A DNA stretch of 26,055 nucleotides from the IMG/VR virus record IMGVR_UViG_3300050119_000036, positions 1 through 26,055 of that record. One strand, 5' to 3'. The notes beneath the pieces were generated by a model. The model searched no databases, was not told the origin of the DNA, and was given only the letters and a program-made list of their open reading frames with translations. The translations under genes and the position numbers were made by a program. This document shows, piece after piece, positions 1-5,391 of the stretch. Source of the DNA: a virus. Position 1 is the first letter of the stretch, and every line of letters starts with the position of its first letter.

Positions 1-172
1 CGCCGTTGCCGATGGGGATCCAGTCGCCCCTTCCTCCGGCAGTATACCACAACCGACGCCCGCCGTGGTCGCCGTATACCCTCGCGCGGGCCTCCCGGGC
101 GGCGGCCCGCGCGAGGGTATAATCTGTATGGCCGAGATAGTACCGCTGGTCGTCGTCGCCGGCCACGCTCAC
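1..172 (-). CDS. Hypothetical protein, partial (runs off left edge)
   Basis: An open frame starts at a GTG that overlaps the TGA stop of the upstream gene (GTGA junction at 169-172) and stays open to the window edge, about 57 codons. The visible part is rich in Tyr, Arg and Ala and ends with a WIPIGNG stretch; I do not recognise a family. The GTGA coupling and the same strand as all neighbours support it as a real gene. A perfect 17-bp inverted repeat (75-91 and 105-121) lies inside the coding sequence and would fold as a very stable mRNA hairpin. Function unknown. Confidence 0.6.
   Translation of the reverse strand, partial: MSVAGDDDQRYYLGHTDYTLARAAAREARARVYGDHGGRRLWYTAGGRGDWIPIGNG
75..121. 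repeat. Perfect 17-bp inverted repeat inside a gene
   Basis: The arm at 75-91 (TATACCCTCGCGCGGGC) is matched exactly in reverse complement at 105-121, leaving a 13-base GC-rich loop. It lies within the coding frame of the leftmost partial gene. No T-run follows on either strand, so it is not an ordinary terminator. The outer motif TATACCCT recurs at 1202-1209 and 1338-1345 in the regulatory island. Confidence 0.85.
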
Positions 173-693
173 CACTCGGTCCTCACTTCAACGTCGGGCC
201 AGCCGTCCTTAGCCAATTCGTCCGCGACAAACCGGCCGAGCTCCCAGTTCTCTGGCGCGGCCTCCTCGATCTCAACGCAGTACCAGGCGCGATGCCGAGA
301 ACGGCACCAGTGGACCCCGACGACTCCCAGGTCGGCCCAGTTAATCGGTTGGGGCGTGCCTCCGTGCTTGAGCGCCGCCTGGATCGCCAACTCAGCCCGG
401 GTTTCGATCATTCCCAACTGCCGGTCCAGCGAGTCGAGCATCGAGATGGTGATGAGCGGCTGTCCAGGGTGTACGGTCTCCACGCCCTGCGTCTCGTTGG
501 ACTCAAGCTGCCGGATGAGGCGCTTGAGGGTCTGGCGGAGCCGACGCGCCATCGGGGCGTCGAGGTTTACGGCCGCGTGCGCCCGATCTAACGGGTCGGC
601 CGCCGCCCACATGGCGATTCGGATGCTCTGGTGGTCGTCCTCGTCACTCTCGGGGCGGGCGACGATGGTCTGTCCGGGGTTCAGGGTCTGCAT
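169..693 (-). CDS. Hypothetical protein (174 aa)
   Basis: The ATG at 693 follows a good ribosome binding site (GGAGGA, about 8 bases upstream). The product is mixed charged and helical in its first two thirds: an Arg-rich helix at roughly residues 48-65 and a predicted helix near 84-110. A compact C-terminal stretch (about 120-174) contains several Trp residues and ends VEVRTEW. I recognise no catalytic motif or family. It lies in the small leftmost operon after a 60-residue CxxC protein and before the truncated edge gene. It could be a cytoplasmic phage accessory protein; no function is assigned. Confidence 0.7.
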   Translation of the reverse strand: MQTLNPGQTIVARPESDEDDHQSIRIAMWAAADPLDRAHAAVNLDAPMARRLRQTLKRLIRQLESNETQGVETVHPGQPLITISMLDSLDRQLGMIETRAELAIQAALKHGGTPQPINWADLGVVGVHWCRSRHRAWYCVEIEEAAPENWELGRFVADELAKDGWPDVEVRTEW

Positions 694-863
694 CCTAGCG
701 TTCCTCCCAGGGCCCGCCGGACGGGCGGGTCGTCGGCGATGTGCTTGTCGATGATACCACGAAGGGTCACGAAGGCTGGCGGACGGTGGCTGACGCCACA
801 GTCAACACACGCCCCGGCGATGTCCACCAGCCCATCAGGCCGGATCGGGTAGTTGAGCTTCAC
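681..863 (-). CDS. Small CxxC protein, unknown function
   Basis: A 60-residue product starts at a GTG that overlaps the previous gene's stop (GTGA at 860-863), which fixes the start. A single C-x2-C pair lies at residues 19-22 with His26 close by and a further Cys at 58, so four potential metal ligands exist, but spacing does not match a zinc finger I know. Its 3' end overlaps the start of the 174-residue gene by 13 bases, in keeping with the coupled translation used throughout. A zinc-stabilised small phage protein is an inference only. Confidence 0.6.
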   Translation of the reverse strand: MKLNYPIRPDGLVDIAGACVDCGVSHRPPAFVTLRGIIDKHIADDPPVRRALGGTLGCRP

Positions 864-1051
864 GCCGGAATCTCCTTCTCCCACGTGACGGTCGAAATCT
901 GCTTACGGGTGAACAAGCCCGCCATCAAGCTGTACATCTGCTTGCGCGAGGACTGGCCCACGATGCCCCAGCCGTCGGCATACATCTTCGTCGCGTCCTT
1001 CTGGAAGGTCCGGTATCCCCTGTACTTCTTGACCCATACGTGCTTCGCCAT
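860..1051 (-). CDS. Hypothetical protein (63 aa), first gene of leftmost operon
   Basis: The ATG at 1051 is preceded by GAGGAG with a short spacer, and a TTGACA-N17-TAGGGT promoter lies about 40 bases further upstream, so this is the first gene of the operon. The product is basic and aromatic, with a central GWGIVGQSSRKQ stretch and an ISTVTWEKE end. This resembles small beta-rich proteins of actinobacteria and their phages in which a 'dGW.vvsqs...g...TRK..itVTy' pattern recurs, but I cannot name the family. No membrane segment is seen. Confidence 0.7.
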   Translation of the reverse strand: MAKHVWVKKYRGYRTFQKDATKMYADGWGIVGQSSRKQMYSLMAGLFTRKQISTVTWEKEIPA

Positions 1052-1084
1052 CTGAGCTCCTCTGAACTGGCCCCCAGCAGGGCC

Positions 1085-1120
1085 TACCCGAACCCTACCA
1101 CGTCCCGTGCGGGATGTCAA
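1085..1120 (-). promoter_or_regulatory. Sigma-70-type promoter for leftmost operon, with embedded palindrome
   Basis: On the minus strand a perfect -35 box TTGACA (1115-1120) is separated by 17 bases from TAGGGT (1092-1097), a -10 form common in high-GC Gram-positive bacteria. The spacer contains the palindrome TCCCG-CA-CGGGA, a possible operator. The start of the 63-residue gene is about 40 bases downstream of the -10 box. Confidence 0.6.
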
Positions 1121-1204
1121 GCCCGCCCCTGAGTCGAGGCCTCCACCGGCAGGGTTGACAAGCGGGGGTCAGACGTGCTACGCGCGCGCGCGTTTAAACG
1201 TTAT

Positions 1205-1297
1205 ACCCTATATACCTCTAGACCCTATATACCTCTAGACCCTATATACCTCTAGACCCTATATACCTCTAGACCCTATATACCTCTAGACCCTATA
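1205..1297. repeat. Five perfect 17-bp direct repeats (iteron-like) plus partial sixth
   Basis: ACCCTATATACCTCTAG repeats without change at 1205, 1222, 1239, 1256 and 1273, followed by the first eight bases of a sixth copy. Each junction creates CTAGACCC, so the otherwise uncommon tetranucleotide CTAG is clustered. A period of 17 bp is in the range of iterons bound by initiator or repressor proteins. Confidence 0.9.
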
Positions 1298-1323
1298 GCC
1301 GCCATGGTTAGACAGACAAGGGT

Positions 1324-1344
1324 GGGTATAGACCGTCTATACCC
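1324..1344. promoter_or_regulatory. 21-bp palindrome, candidate operator
   Basis: The arms GGGTATAGAC (1324-1333) and GTCTATACCC (1335-1344) are perfect reverse complements around one central base. The sequence shares TAGACC and TATACCC with the neighbouring 17-bp iterons, suggesting one DNA-binding protein might recognise both. No T-run follows, so it is not a terminator. Confidence 0.65.
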
Positions 1345-1351
1345 TTAGACG

Positions 1352-1396
1352 AAAAAAGACCCCTAAGCATTTAAGGAGTTAAAGTGCTTAGGGGTC
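1352..1396 (-). terminator. Rho-independent terminator of the lysis operon
   Basis: Read on the minus strand, a perfect 12-bp stem (arms 1385-1396 and 1358-1369, GACCCCTAAGCA paired with TGCTTAGGGGTC) is extended by an inner TTTAA/TTAAA pairing and is followed directly by six T residues (1357-1352). It lies about 80 bases after the stop of the cysteine peptidase gene and would end transcripts coming from the structural and lysis genes. Confidence 0.9.
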
Positions 1397-1413
1397 TAGG
1401 GTCTAGGGTCTAG
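1393..1413. repeat. Three tandem 7-bp GGTCTAG repeats
   Basis: GGTCTAG occurs three times without a gap, overlapping the base of the terminator stem. The reverse complement CTAGACC is the same core that recurs at each junction of the 17-bp iteron array, so the two arrays face each other in inverted orientation across the terminator and the 21-bp palindrome. Confidence 0.75.
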
Positions 1414-1474
1414 ACGGTTGCTACCTATAGGTTACAGAACTTGAAGTACTTGACAAACCTATACGTATACAGAG

Positions 1475-2242
1475 CTACAGCGCCAAGGACTTAATATCTG
1501 CGAGGAGGGCTGCCTTGTCAATCTTCGGACCGGGACCATGTCCCTTCTCTAGCACTTCCATGCTGATGACGGCGTCGCACTCGTCCATGTACGCGGCAAG
1601 GAAGCCGTAGCTCATCTTCCGGCGCTGGCCCCAGGTGATGATCTCACAGGAGTCGTCGTCGTACCCGACGCCAAGGATGCAGTGCCCGCCCTCGATAGGC
1701 GAGCCCTTCACTACCGTGATCTCACGGCCGGGAATCCCGAACTGGTCCTGCATCGATTGCGGGCATTGTATCCCCATGAAGGCGAAGCCAAACAGGTCGA
1801 TGCACCGTTGGAAGGCGACAAGGCTATCAGTCTTGACGGGGGCGAACGCTCCGATCCGGTTAACCTTCGTCCCGATAGGCGCGTACGGCGGCGCGAACAG
1901 ACCGTACCGCTGCCAGGTGAGCAGGTGGGTGGCGACGACGAGGCCGGTGTCGGACCCGCCTGTCTCGTGGAAGTACTGCTCGCTGATCTCGGGGTCGGTC
2001 GGCTCGTAGTCGTGAGTCCCGAGAAGCGCGTTCATGGCCTTGATCGCGTGGTCAGTCCCCGCCTCGACGCAGTCCCCGAGCGTGTCGTTATCGGCCATCC
2101 CCCAGCCCCCCGCGGGCACCGGCGCGACGACCTTGCCGGCCGGCTGCGGAGGCTTCCCGAGCAGATAGTCCTCGGCCCAGCCTAGGGCGTGATACCTGAT
2201 CGCGGGCAGCTTACCTAGCTTCAAGTGCTGGAAGTCGGTCAC
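1475..2242 (-). CDS. Papain-like (C39-like) cysteine peptidase, stand-alone
   Basis: A 255-residue protein with the layout of papain-fold peptidases: Cys58 in NDTLGDCVEAG, His187 in EGGHCILGVGYD, and the ITWGQ strand at 202-206 that would supply the third active-site residue. The same three blocks are seen in the first domain of the phage lysin encoded at 2899-4524 (Cys59, His191, ETWGS). No signal peptide is visible. The GTG start overlaps the stop of the two-TM holin candidate (GTGA), which implies co-translation and a role in lysis, perhaps cleaving peptidoglycan stem or cross-bridge peptides. Alternatives are a maturation protease or an anti-host factor. Fold and active site are well supported; the substrate is inference. 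Confidence 0.75.
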   Translation of the reverse strand: MTDFQHLKLGKLPAIRYHALGWAEDYLLGKPPQPAGKVVAPVPAGGWGMADNDTLGDCVEAGTDHAIKAMNALLGTHDYEPTDPEISEQYFHETGGSDTGLVVATHLLTWQRYGLFAPPYAPIGTKVNRIGAFAPVKTDSLVAFQRCIDLFGFAFMGIQCPQSMQDQFGIPGREITVVKGSPIEGGHCILGVGYDDDSCEIITWGQRRKMSYGFLAAYMDECDAVISMEVLEKGHGPGPKIDKAALLADIKSLAL

Positions 2243-2466
2243 TGCGGCGCGGCCGACGTGAACCCGGTACTAAAGCCGTTCTCGACGGCTACAATCACGG
2301 CCGTCAGGACACCGGCTGCTGTGGTGACGAGCGCTGCATAGTGGACGACGGACGGAACGCCGCCGTACGTCGCGACGACGATGCCGGTGGCCGTGACCAC
2401 GAGGCCGAGGATCACCTTCACATCGGTCAGCGCGACTAGGATCTGCTTCAGGGTCGGTAGGGTCAT
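2239..2466 (-). CDS. Two-TM membrane protein, holin candidate
   Basis: The 75-residue product starts at an ATG preceded by AGGAGG. It has two hydrophobic stretches (about residues 17-36 and 43-62) separated by a short GG-containing turn and ends in a short polar tail, the usual shape of small phage holins. It sits directly between the lysin gene and the stand-alone cysteine peptidase, with which it shares a GTGA junction. The gene is the first downstream of the three 98-bp promoter repeats, so its expression may be controlled separately from the rest of the late operon. The role is inferred from topology and position only. Confidence 0.7.
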   Translation of the reverse strand: MTLPTLKQILVALTDVKVILGLVVTATGIVVATYGGVPSVVHYAALVTTAAGVLTAVIVAVENGFSTGFTSAAPQ

Positions 2467-2533
2467 GGTTCCTCCTGGGAGATAGGTGCTGGGAAATAAG
2501 AACACGGAACGGGGTTATGCACGGCACTGCATA

Positions 2534-2563
2534 ATTATGCATAGGTGGTCGTCATGATGCCAA
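2534..2563 (-). promoter_or_regulatory. Candidate promoter, repeat copy 1
   Basis: Minus-strand TTGGCA (2558-2563) and CATAAT (2534-2539) are separated by 18 bases; each matches the sigma-70 consensus at five of six positions. The -10 box is part of the palindrome TGCATAATTATGCA (2528-2541), and a third TTATGCA half site lies at 2515-2521, so a bound repressor would block the promoter. The holin candidate starts about 70 bases downstream. Confidence 0.55.
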
Positions 2564-2631
2564 CACTGTACCACGGGAGATAGGTGCTGGGAAATAAGAA
2601 CACGGAACGGGGTTATGCACGGCACTGCATA

Positions 2632-2661
2632 ATTATGCATAGGTGGTCGTCATGATGCCAA
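2632..2661 (-). promoter_or_regulatory. Candidate promoter, repeat copy 2
   Basis: Identical copy of the TTGGCA-N18-CATAAT promoter with the overlapping 14-bp palindrome (2626-2639), 98 bases upstream of copy 1 and pointing the same way. Confidence 0.55.
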
Positions 2662-2729
2662 CACTGTACCACGGGAGATAGGTGCTGGGAAATAAGAACA
2701 CGGAACGGGGTTATGCACGGCACTGCATA

Positions 2730-2759
2730 ATTATGCATAGGTGGTCGTCATGATGCCAA
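2730..2759 (-). promoter_or_regulatory. Candidate promoter, repeat copy 3
   Basis: Identical copy of the TTGGCA-N18-CATAAT promoter with the overlapping 14-bp palindrome (2724-2737). It is the copy farthest from the holin gene and transcribes through the other two units. Confidence 0.55.
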
Positions 2760-2810
2760 CACTGTACCACGGGAGGTACGCTTCGGGCAGCTGCAACGAG
2801 AGGCGCCGCC

Positions 2811-2837
2811 AAAACCGTACCCGTGGGAGTACGCTTT
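2811..2837. terminator. Possible bidirectional terminator after the lysin gene
   Basis: A hairpin at 2816-2833 pairs CGTAC with GTACG and continues through a G-T wobble and a further G-C pair, leaving a four-base loop. TTTT follows on the minus strand (2814-2811), and TTTT follows on the plus strand (2835-2838). The T-runs are short, so termination may be partial. Confidence 0.45.
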
Positions 2838-2852
2838 TGCCATAATCTCGAT

Positions 2853-2884
2853 CTCGGGTACTCGGGTACTCGGGTACTCGGGTA
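2853..2884. repeat. Four tandem copies of CTCGGGTA
   Basis: An 8-bp unit is repeated four times without change just downstream of the lysin stop codon. It is a simple sequence repeat in non-coding DNA; no function is evident. Confidence 0.85.
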
Positions 2885-2898
2885 CTGTGGACTAGAGA

Positions 2899-3147
2899 CT
2901 ATGGGAACGGCAGCCCGAGCTCCGCTGCGGTGGCAGCGTTTGCCGGGGTGCCGAAGGCCATCGGGTCGGCTACCGGGGCGGTTGGAGCGTTCCAGACCCG
3001 TGGCGCCTTGCTACCGGCGACGGCTCCGACGGCCAGCGCATCAGCATGCTGGGCCGCGCTCTCAAGCCACCGGAAGGCGGTAAGACCATCGCCTGCGAAC
3101 GAGGCGATGGTCCCGTGGACATTCTTCGCGTAGAACACGACTAGCAT
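2899..3147 (-). CDS. Internal in-frame start: separate lysin C-terminal domain (82 aa)
   Basis: Within the lysin gene, codon 460 is an ATG preceded by AGGAGG (3153-3158) with a five-base spacer (3148-3152), as good as any start in the window. It lies exactly after the proline linker. Initiation here would make the C-terminal domain alone. Several phage endolysins are known to produce a free cell-wall-binding domain from an internal start and to assemble with the full-length chain. Use of this site here is inferred from sequence. Confidence 0.5.
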   Translation of the reverse strand: MLVVFYAKNVHGTIASFAGDGLTAFRWLESAAQHADALAVGAVAGSKAPRVWNAPTAPVADPMAFGTPANAATAAELGLPFP

Positions 3148-4524
3148 TTTTCCCTCCTGAGGCGGGGGTGGCGGCGGTGGGACGGCTCCCAGGATCGCCG
3201 GGTTGAACGCGTCTAAGTCGACGGCGCCGGGGAAGCCGACCTCGGCAGACCCGAGCGAGTACTGGACAGCGAAGTCGCCAGCGGCCAGCGCGGTTGCGCC
3301 CGGACGGGCGGTCCACTGGCGTCCCAGCGGCCCCATGTTCTCAAGGTAGTACTCGTTGCAGTAGTGGAACGCCCCGGCGCCACAGAGCGCCAGGAACTCC
3401 TTGTGCCAGGCGACGTTATCGGACCAGTCCATGCCGCCGCTCACCTCGTCGTCCACCATGGGCGGCAGGTCGAGGACGGTTGAGCCGACGTAGGCCGTGA
3501 AGTAATCATGCTCCCCTTGCGCAGAGTTGGCCGAGGGGTGCGACATGTGGTACGCGCCGACCTTGATGCCGGCCGCGCGCGCGCCGGCCACCTGGACGTG
3601 GAAGTTCGGACTCTCGTAGAACCGGCCCTCTGTCGCCTGGACGAACGCGACCTCAACGCCGGCGGCCTTCGCGGTAGCCCAGTTGATGTTGGCTCCTTGC
3701 CAGTTCGAAACGTCGACGCCGCGGACGAGCCCGACCGGCGCGGATGGCGCTGCACTAGCGGGTCCCGCGAGTTGCCTCATGTCTCCCTCCAGGGCGGCAA
3801 GGTCCACCATCGGATCGCCCGCCCAATCGTTGCTGACGCACAGATAGAGCCCCGAGCAGTACGCGTCCCACCACGCCCACGATGCCGTCTGAGTCGAGCC
3901 CCAGGTCTCGAACGTCACGCCATCCGCGTCATATGCGCTGACGAGTGCGCAGTGCCAGCCCCATGAGCCAACCACCGCGCCCGGGCCGGTCGTGACCTCC
4001 CACTCCTCGCCCGCCACGCGCTGCGTGTCGGCGTCTATCGGCAGCCCGAGCAGCGAGCCACCACCTCCGAACAGGCTGAGCGCCGTCTGGGCCAGGAGGT
4101 GGTCGGTCGGCTCGACGACAGCCCAGGCCAGCAGTGTGTCCTGGTCCGCGCCGGGGGTTGCGCCGGGCGGCGCCGGGAAGCCGGTCGCCGCCCAGAGGTC
4201 CAGCGCCGCGGGCATCGATACGCCGACAGTCGTACTGCCGCCGGTTAGATACTCATACCAGGCCAGGATCTCGGCATCGGTGTAGATCCGGTCCCGGCCG
4301 AGAAACCGCTGCCACGCCTCGATCTGGTGGCTGACAAAGGCGGGGATGCAGTCTGAGGCGTACCCGTTCGCGTCGTACGGGTACGTGCCGCCGCCCGGCA
4401 CGACCCACGACGTGGGCGGCGCAGGGATAGCGGATCGGTCCGGCAGGTACTTCTCCAGCCGCAGGGCCCGACGGCCGAGCGGCTGGGTGGTCCAGGCCGC
4501 GCCTAGCCTCAGCCCTGGCGTCAC
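2899..4524 (-). CDS. Modular endolysin: papain-like peptidase + GH25 muramidase + C-terminal domain
   Basis: A 541-residue lytic enzyme. Residues about 40-235 form a papain/C39-like peptidase: Cys59 (YASDCIPAF), His191 (SWGWHCALV), and TWGS at 207-210. Residues about 266-445 are a glycoside hydrolase family 25 muramidase: RGVDVSNWQG with Asp271, FVQATEG with Glu299, GAYHM, the acidic PMVDDE motif (358-360) and VDLDAF (436-438). A run of prolines at 449-455 links to a C-terminal domain (about 460-541), probably for cell-wall binding. It would cut both peptide and glycan parts of peptidoglycan. The GTG start overlaps the stop of the one-TM holin candidate (GTGA). There is no signal peptide, so release should depend on a holin. 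An in-frame internal ATG at 3147 carries a strong ribosome site. Confidence 0.88.
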   Translation of the reverse strand: MTPGLRLGAAWTTQPLGRRALRLEKYLPDRSAIPAPPTSWVVPGGGTYPYDANGYASDCIPAFVSHQIEAWQRFLGRDRIYTDAEILAWYEYLTGGSTTVGVSMPAALDLWAATGFPAPPGATPGADQDTLLAWAVVEPTDHLLAQTALSLFGGGGSLLGLPIDADTQRVAGEEWEVTTGPGAVVGSWGWHCALVSAYDADGVTFETWGSTQTASWAWWDAYCSGLYLCVSNDWAGDPMVDLAALEGDMRQLAGPASAAPSAPVGLVRGVDVSNWQGANINWATAKAAGVEVAFVQATEGRFYESPNFHVQVAGARAAGIKVGAYHMSHPSANSAQGEHDYFTAYVGSTVLDLPPMVDDEVSGGMDWSDNVAWHKEFLALCGAGAFHYCNEYYLENMGPLGRQWTARPGATALAAGDFAVQYSLGSAEVGFPGAVDLDAFNPAILGAVPPPPPPPQEGKMLVVFYAKNVHGTIASFAGDGLTAFRWLESAAQHADALAVGAVAGSKAPRVWNAPTAPVADPMAFGTPANAATAAELGLPFP

Positions 4525-4709
4525 CCAGCGACCTCGCCGGGACTCGGCTCGGGCGGGTGCTGCTCGGTGGTCCCGGCGTGCATCCGCTTCAGCTTCTCAA
4601 GCTCAGACTTAGCCGTGGCGATCACGTGGTTCTGGACGATAACGCGCCAGACGGTTACGGCCATACCGGCGAACAGCGCCAGGTCATACCACGTGAATCC
4701 CCCGGTCAT
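4521..4709 (-). CDS. One-TM membrane protein, holin or spanin-like candidate
   Basis: A 62-residue product with an ATG start behind GGAGATGACTAC. One hydrophobic segment (about residues 8-26) is followed by a charged helical tail (SELEKLKRMH) and a Pro/Glu-rich end. A single N-terminal TM with a charged cytoplasmic tail fits class III-type or accessory holins of phages of Gram-positive bacteria. The gene overlaps the lysin start (GTGA). Together with the two-TM protein at 2239-2466 it gives two holin candidates flanking the lysin. Position and topology are the only evidence. Confidence 0.65.
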   Translation of the reverse strand: MTGGFTWYDLALFAGMAVTVWRVIVQNHVIATAKSELEKLKRMHAGTTEQHPPEPSPGEVAG

Positions 4710-4750
4710 GTAGTCATCTCCTGTGTTACCTTGCTCGCCGTTCTGCCCTC

Positions 4751-4969
4751 CTACTCATCACTTGAGTGGTACTCCATAAATGCGTTATACGCCGTGAGCG
4801 CCTCCACCCAGCGCATCCGGGCGACTAGCGCGCCTTCGATGGCCTCAAGGTAGCCCTCACCAGTCATCTCGCCCCGGTGCAGCATCTCGATCACTTCGGC
4901 GATGGCGTCGTCGAGCCGGCGGCACCGTGCGTCGAACCACAGCCGCCAGCCGCGGTACTCGGCAGCCAT
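4751..4969 (-). CDS. Hypothetical protein (72 aa)
   Basis: Starts at an ATG overlapping the previous stop (TGATG at 4967-4971). The product looks entirely helical and rich in Ala, Glu and Arg (GWRLWFDARCRRLDDAIA followed by alternating acidic and hydrophobic residues), with no membrane segment. It sits between the coiled-coil/TM protein and the one-TM holin candidate, so it may be part of the tail-tip or lysis region. No family recognised. Confidence 0.65.
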   Translation of the reverse strand: MAAEYRGWRLWFDARCRRLDDAIAEVIEMLHRGEMTGEGYLEAIEGALVARMRWVEALTAYNAFMEYHSSDE

Positions 4970-5391
4970 CAGTGGACCAAGTGCCCGATAAGGCCGCCGA
5001 GGACCACAAGTACGACGCCGATCACGGCATAGACACCCAGGTAACGCGCCTGGGCGCCTGACTCGTAGTGGCGGTCTTCGTCGCGTTCGTCACGGATAGA
5101 CCTGCCTGCGCTCTGGTTAACGATCGCCTGCAACTCGTCGATTTTGGAGCCCAAGGCGTTCATTCTGAAATCGGCCTCAATCCGGGCCGTCTCGAAGCGC
5201 TTATCGGTTGCAATCTCGGCCTTAAGGACCGCCTCCTTCTGCGCCAGCAGGGCAGCCTGGACGGCCTTGTCCGCCGCCTGGAGCGCTGCCGCCACAGCCT
5301 TGTCCGAATCTCCGAACCGCTGGTCCATGTAGGTCTTGAGCGTGGCGACGGTCCAGCCGTTCGGCGGGCTGGCTACGGAGACCCTGGGCAT
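4969..5391 (-). CDS. Coiled-coil protein with C-terminal membrane anchor
   Basis: A 140-residue product whose ATG overlaps the preceding stop (TGATG). Residues about 14-95 form a long Ala/Lys/Glu-rich helix with heptad-like spacing (DKAVAAALQAADKAVQAALL and on), then a charged stretch, then one strong C-terminal TM (about 117-138, ending GLIGHLVH). Comparable coiled-coil plus TM proteins stand between the minor tail genes and the lysin in many actinophages and are often listed as membrane or holin-like proteins. It may be a lysis regulator or an anchor; the shape is clear but the function is not. Confidence 0.7.
   Translation of the reverse strand: MPRVSVASPPNGWTVATLKTYMDQRFGDSDKAVAAALQAADKAVQAALLAQKEAVLKAEIATDKRFETARIEADFRMNALGSKIDELQAIVNQSAGRSIRDERDEDRHYESGAQARYLGVYAVIGVVLVVLGGLIGHLVH

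Larger units (their letters stand above)
1052..1474. other. Non-coding regulatory island (423 bp)
   Basis: No convincing gene lies here. From left to right it holds the promoter of the leftmost operon, an alternating CG run (about 1180-1192) next to the palindrome CGTTTAAACG (1191-1200), five perfect 17-bp direct repeats plus a partial one (1205-1297), a 21-bp palindrome (1324-1344), a strong minus-strand terminator (1352-1396), three 7-bp GGTCTAG repeats (1393-1413), and the small palindrome TATACGTATA (1460-1469). It is visibly more AT-rich than the coding DNA. An origin of replication or a repressor-binding region are the leading possibilities. Confidence 0.75.
2477..2770. repeat. Three exact tandem copies of a 98-bp unit
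   Basis: Copies at 2477-2574, 2575-2672 and 2673-2770 are identical at every base I compared, followed by four bases of a further copy. Each contains a 14-bp palindrome TGCATAATTATGCA plus a further inverted half site, and on the minus strand a candidate promoter. Complete identity points to a recent amplification, or to an assembly effect. Confidence 0.95.
2467..2898. other. Non-coding island with triplicated promoter unit (432 bp)
   Basis: No gene is supported here. It contains three exact tandem 98-bp units (2477-2770), then 45 bases with no clear feature, a hairpin with T-runs on both sides (2811-2837), and four tandem copies of CTCGGGTA (2853-2884) close to the lysin stop codon. It separates the lysin from the holin/peptidase pair. 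Confidence 0.8.

Noticed and set aside
1154-1185. Plus-strand promoter (TTGACA followed by TACGCG)
   Set aside because: The -35 is perfect but the -10 is poor and no plus-strand gene follows; kept only as a weak possibility.
1393-1413. Telomere-like repeat marking a linear DNA end
   Set aside because: Only three 7-bp units, inside a non-coding island flanked by genes, without terminal hairpin context.
1450-1475. Plus-strand TTGACA near the peptidase 3' end
   Set aside because: No -10 box at proper spacing and it would transcribe only antisense to the peptidase gene.
2477-2770. CRISPR array
   Set aside because: Repeats are 98 bp, directly abutting and identical with no spacers, so it is a tandem duplication, not CRISPR.
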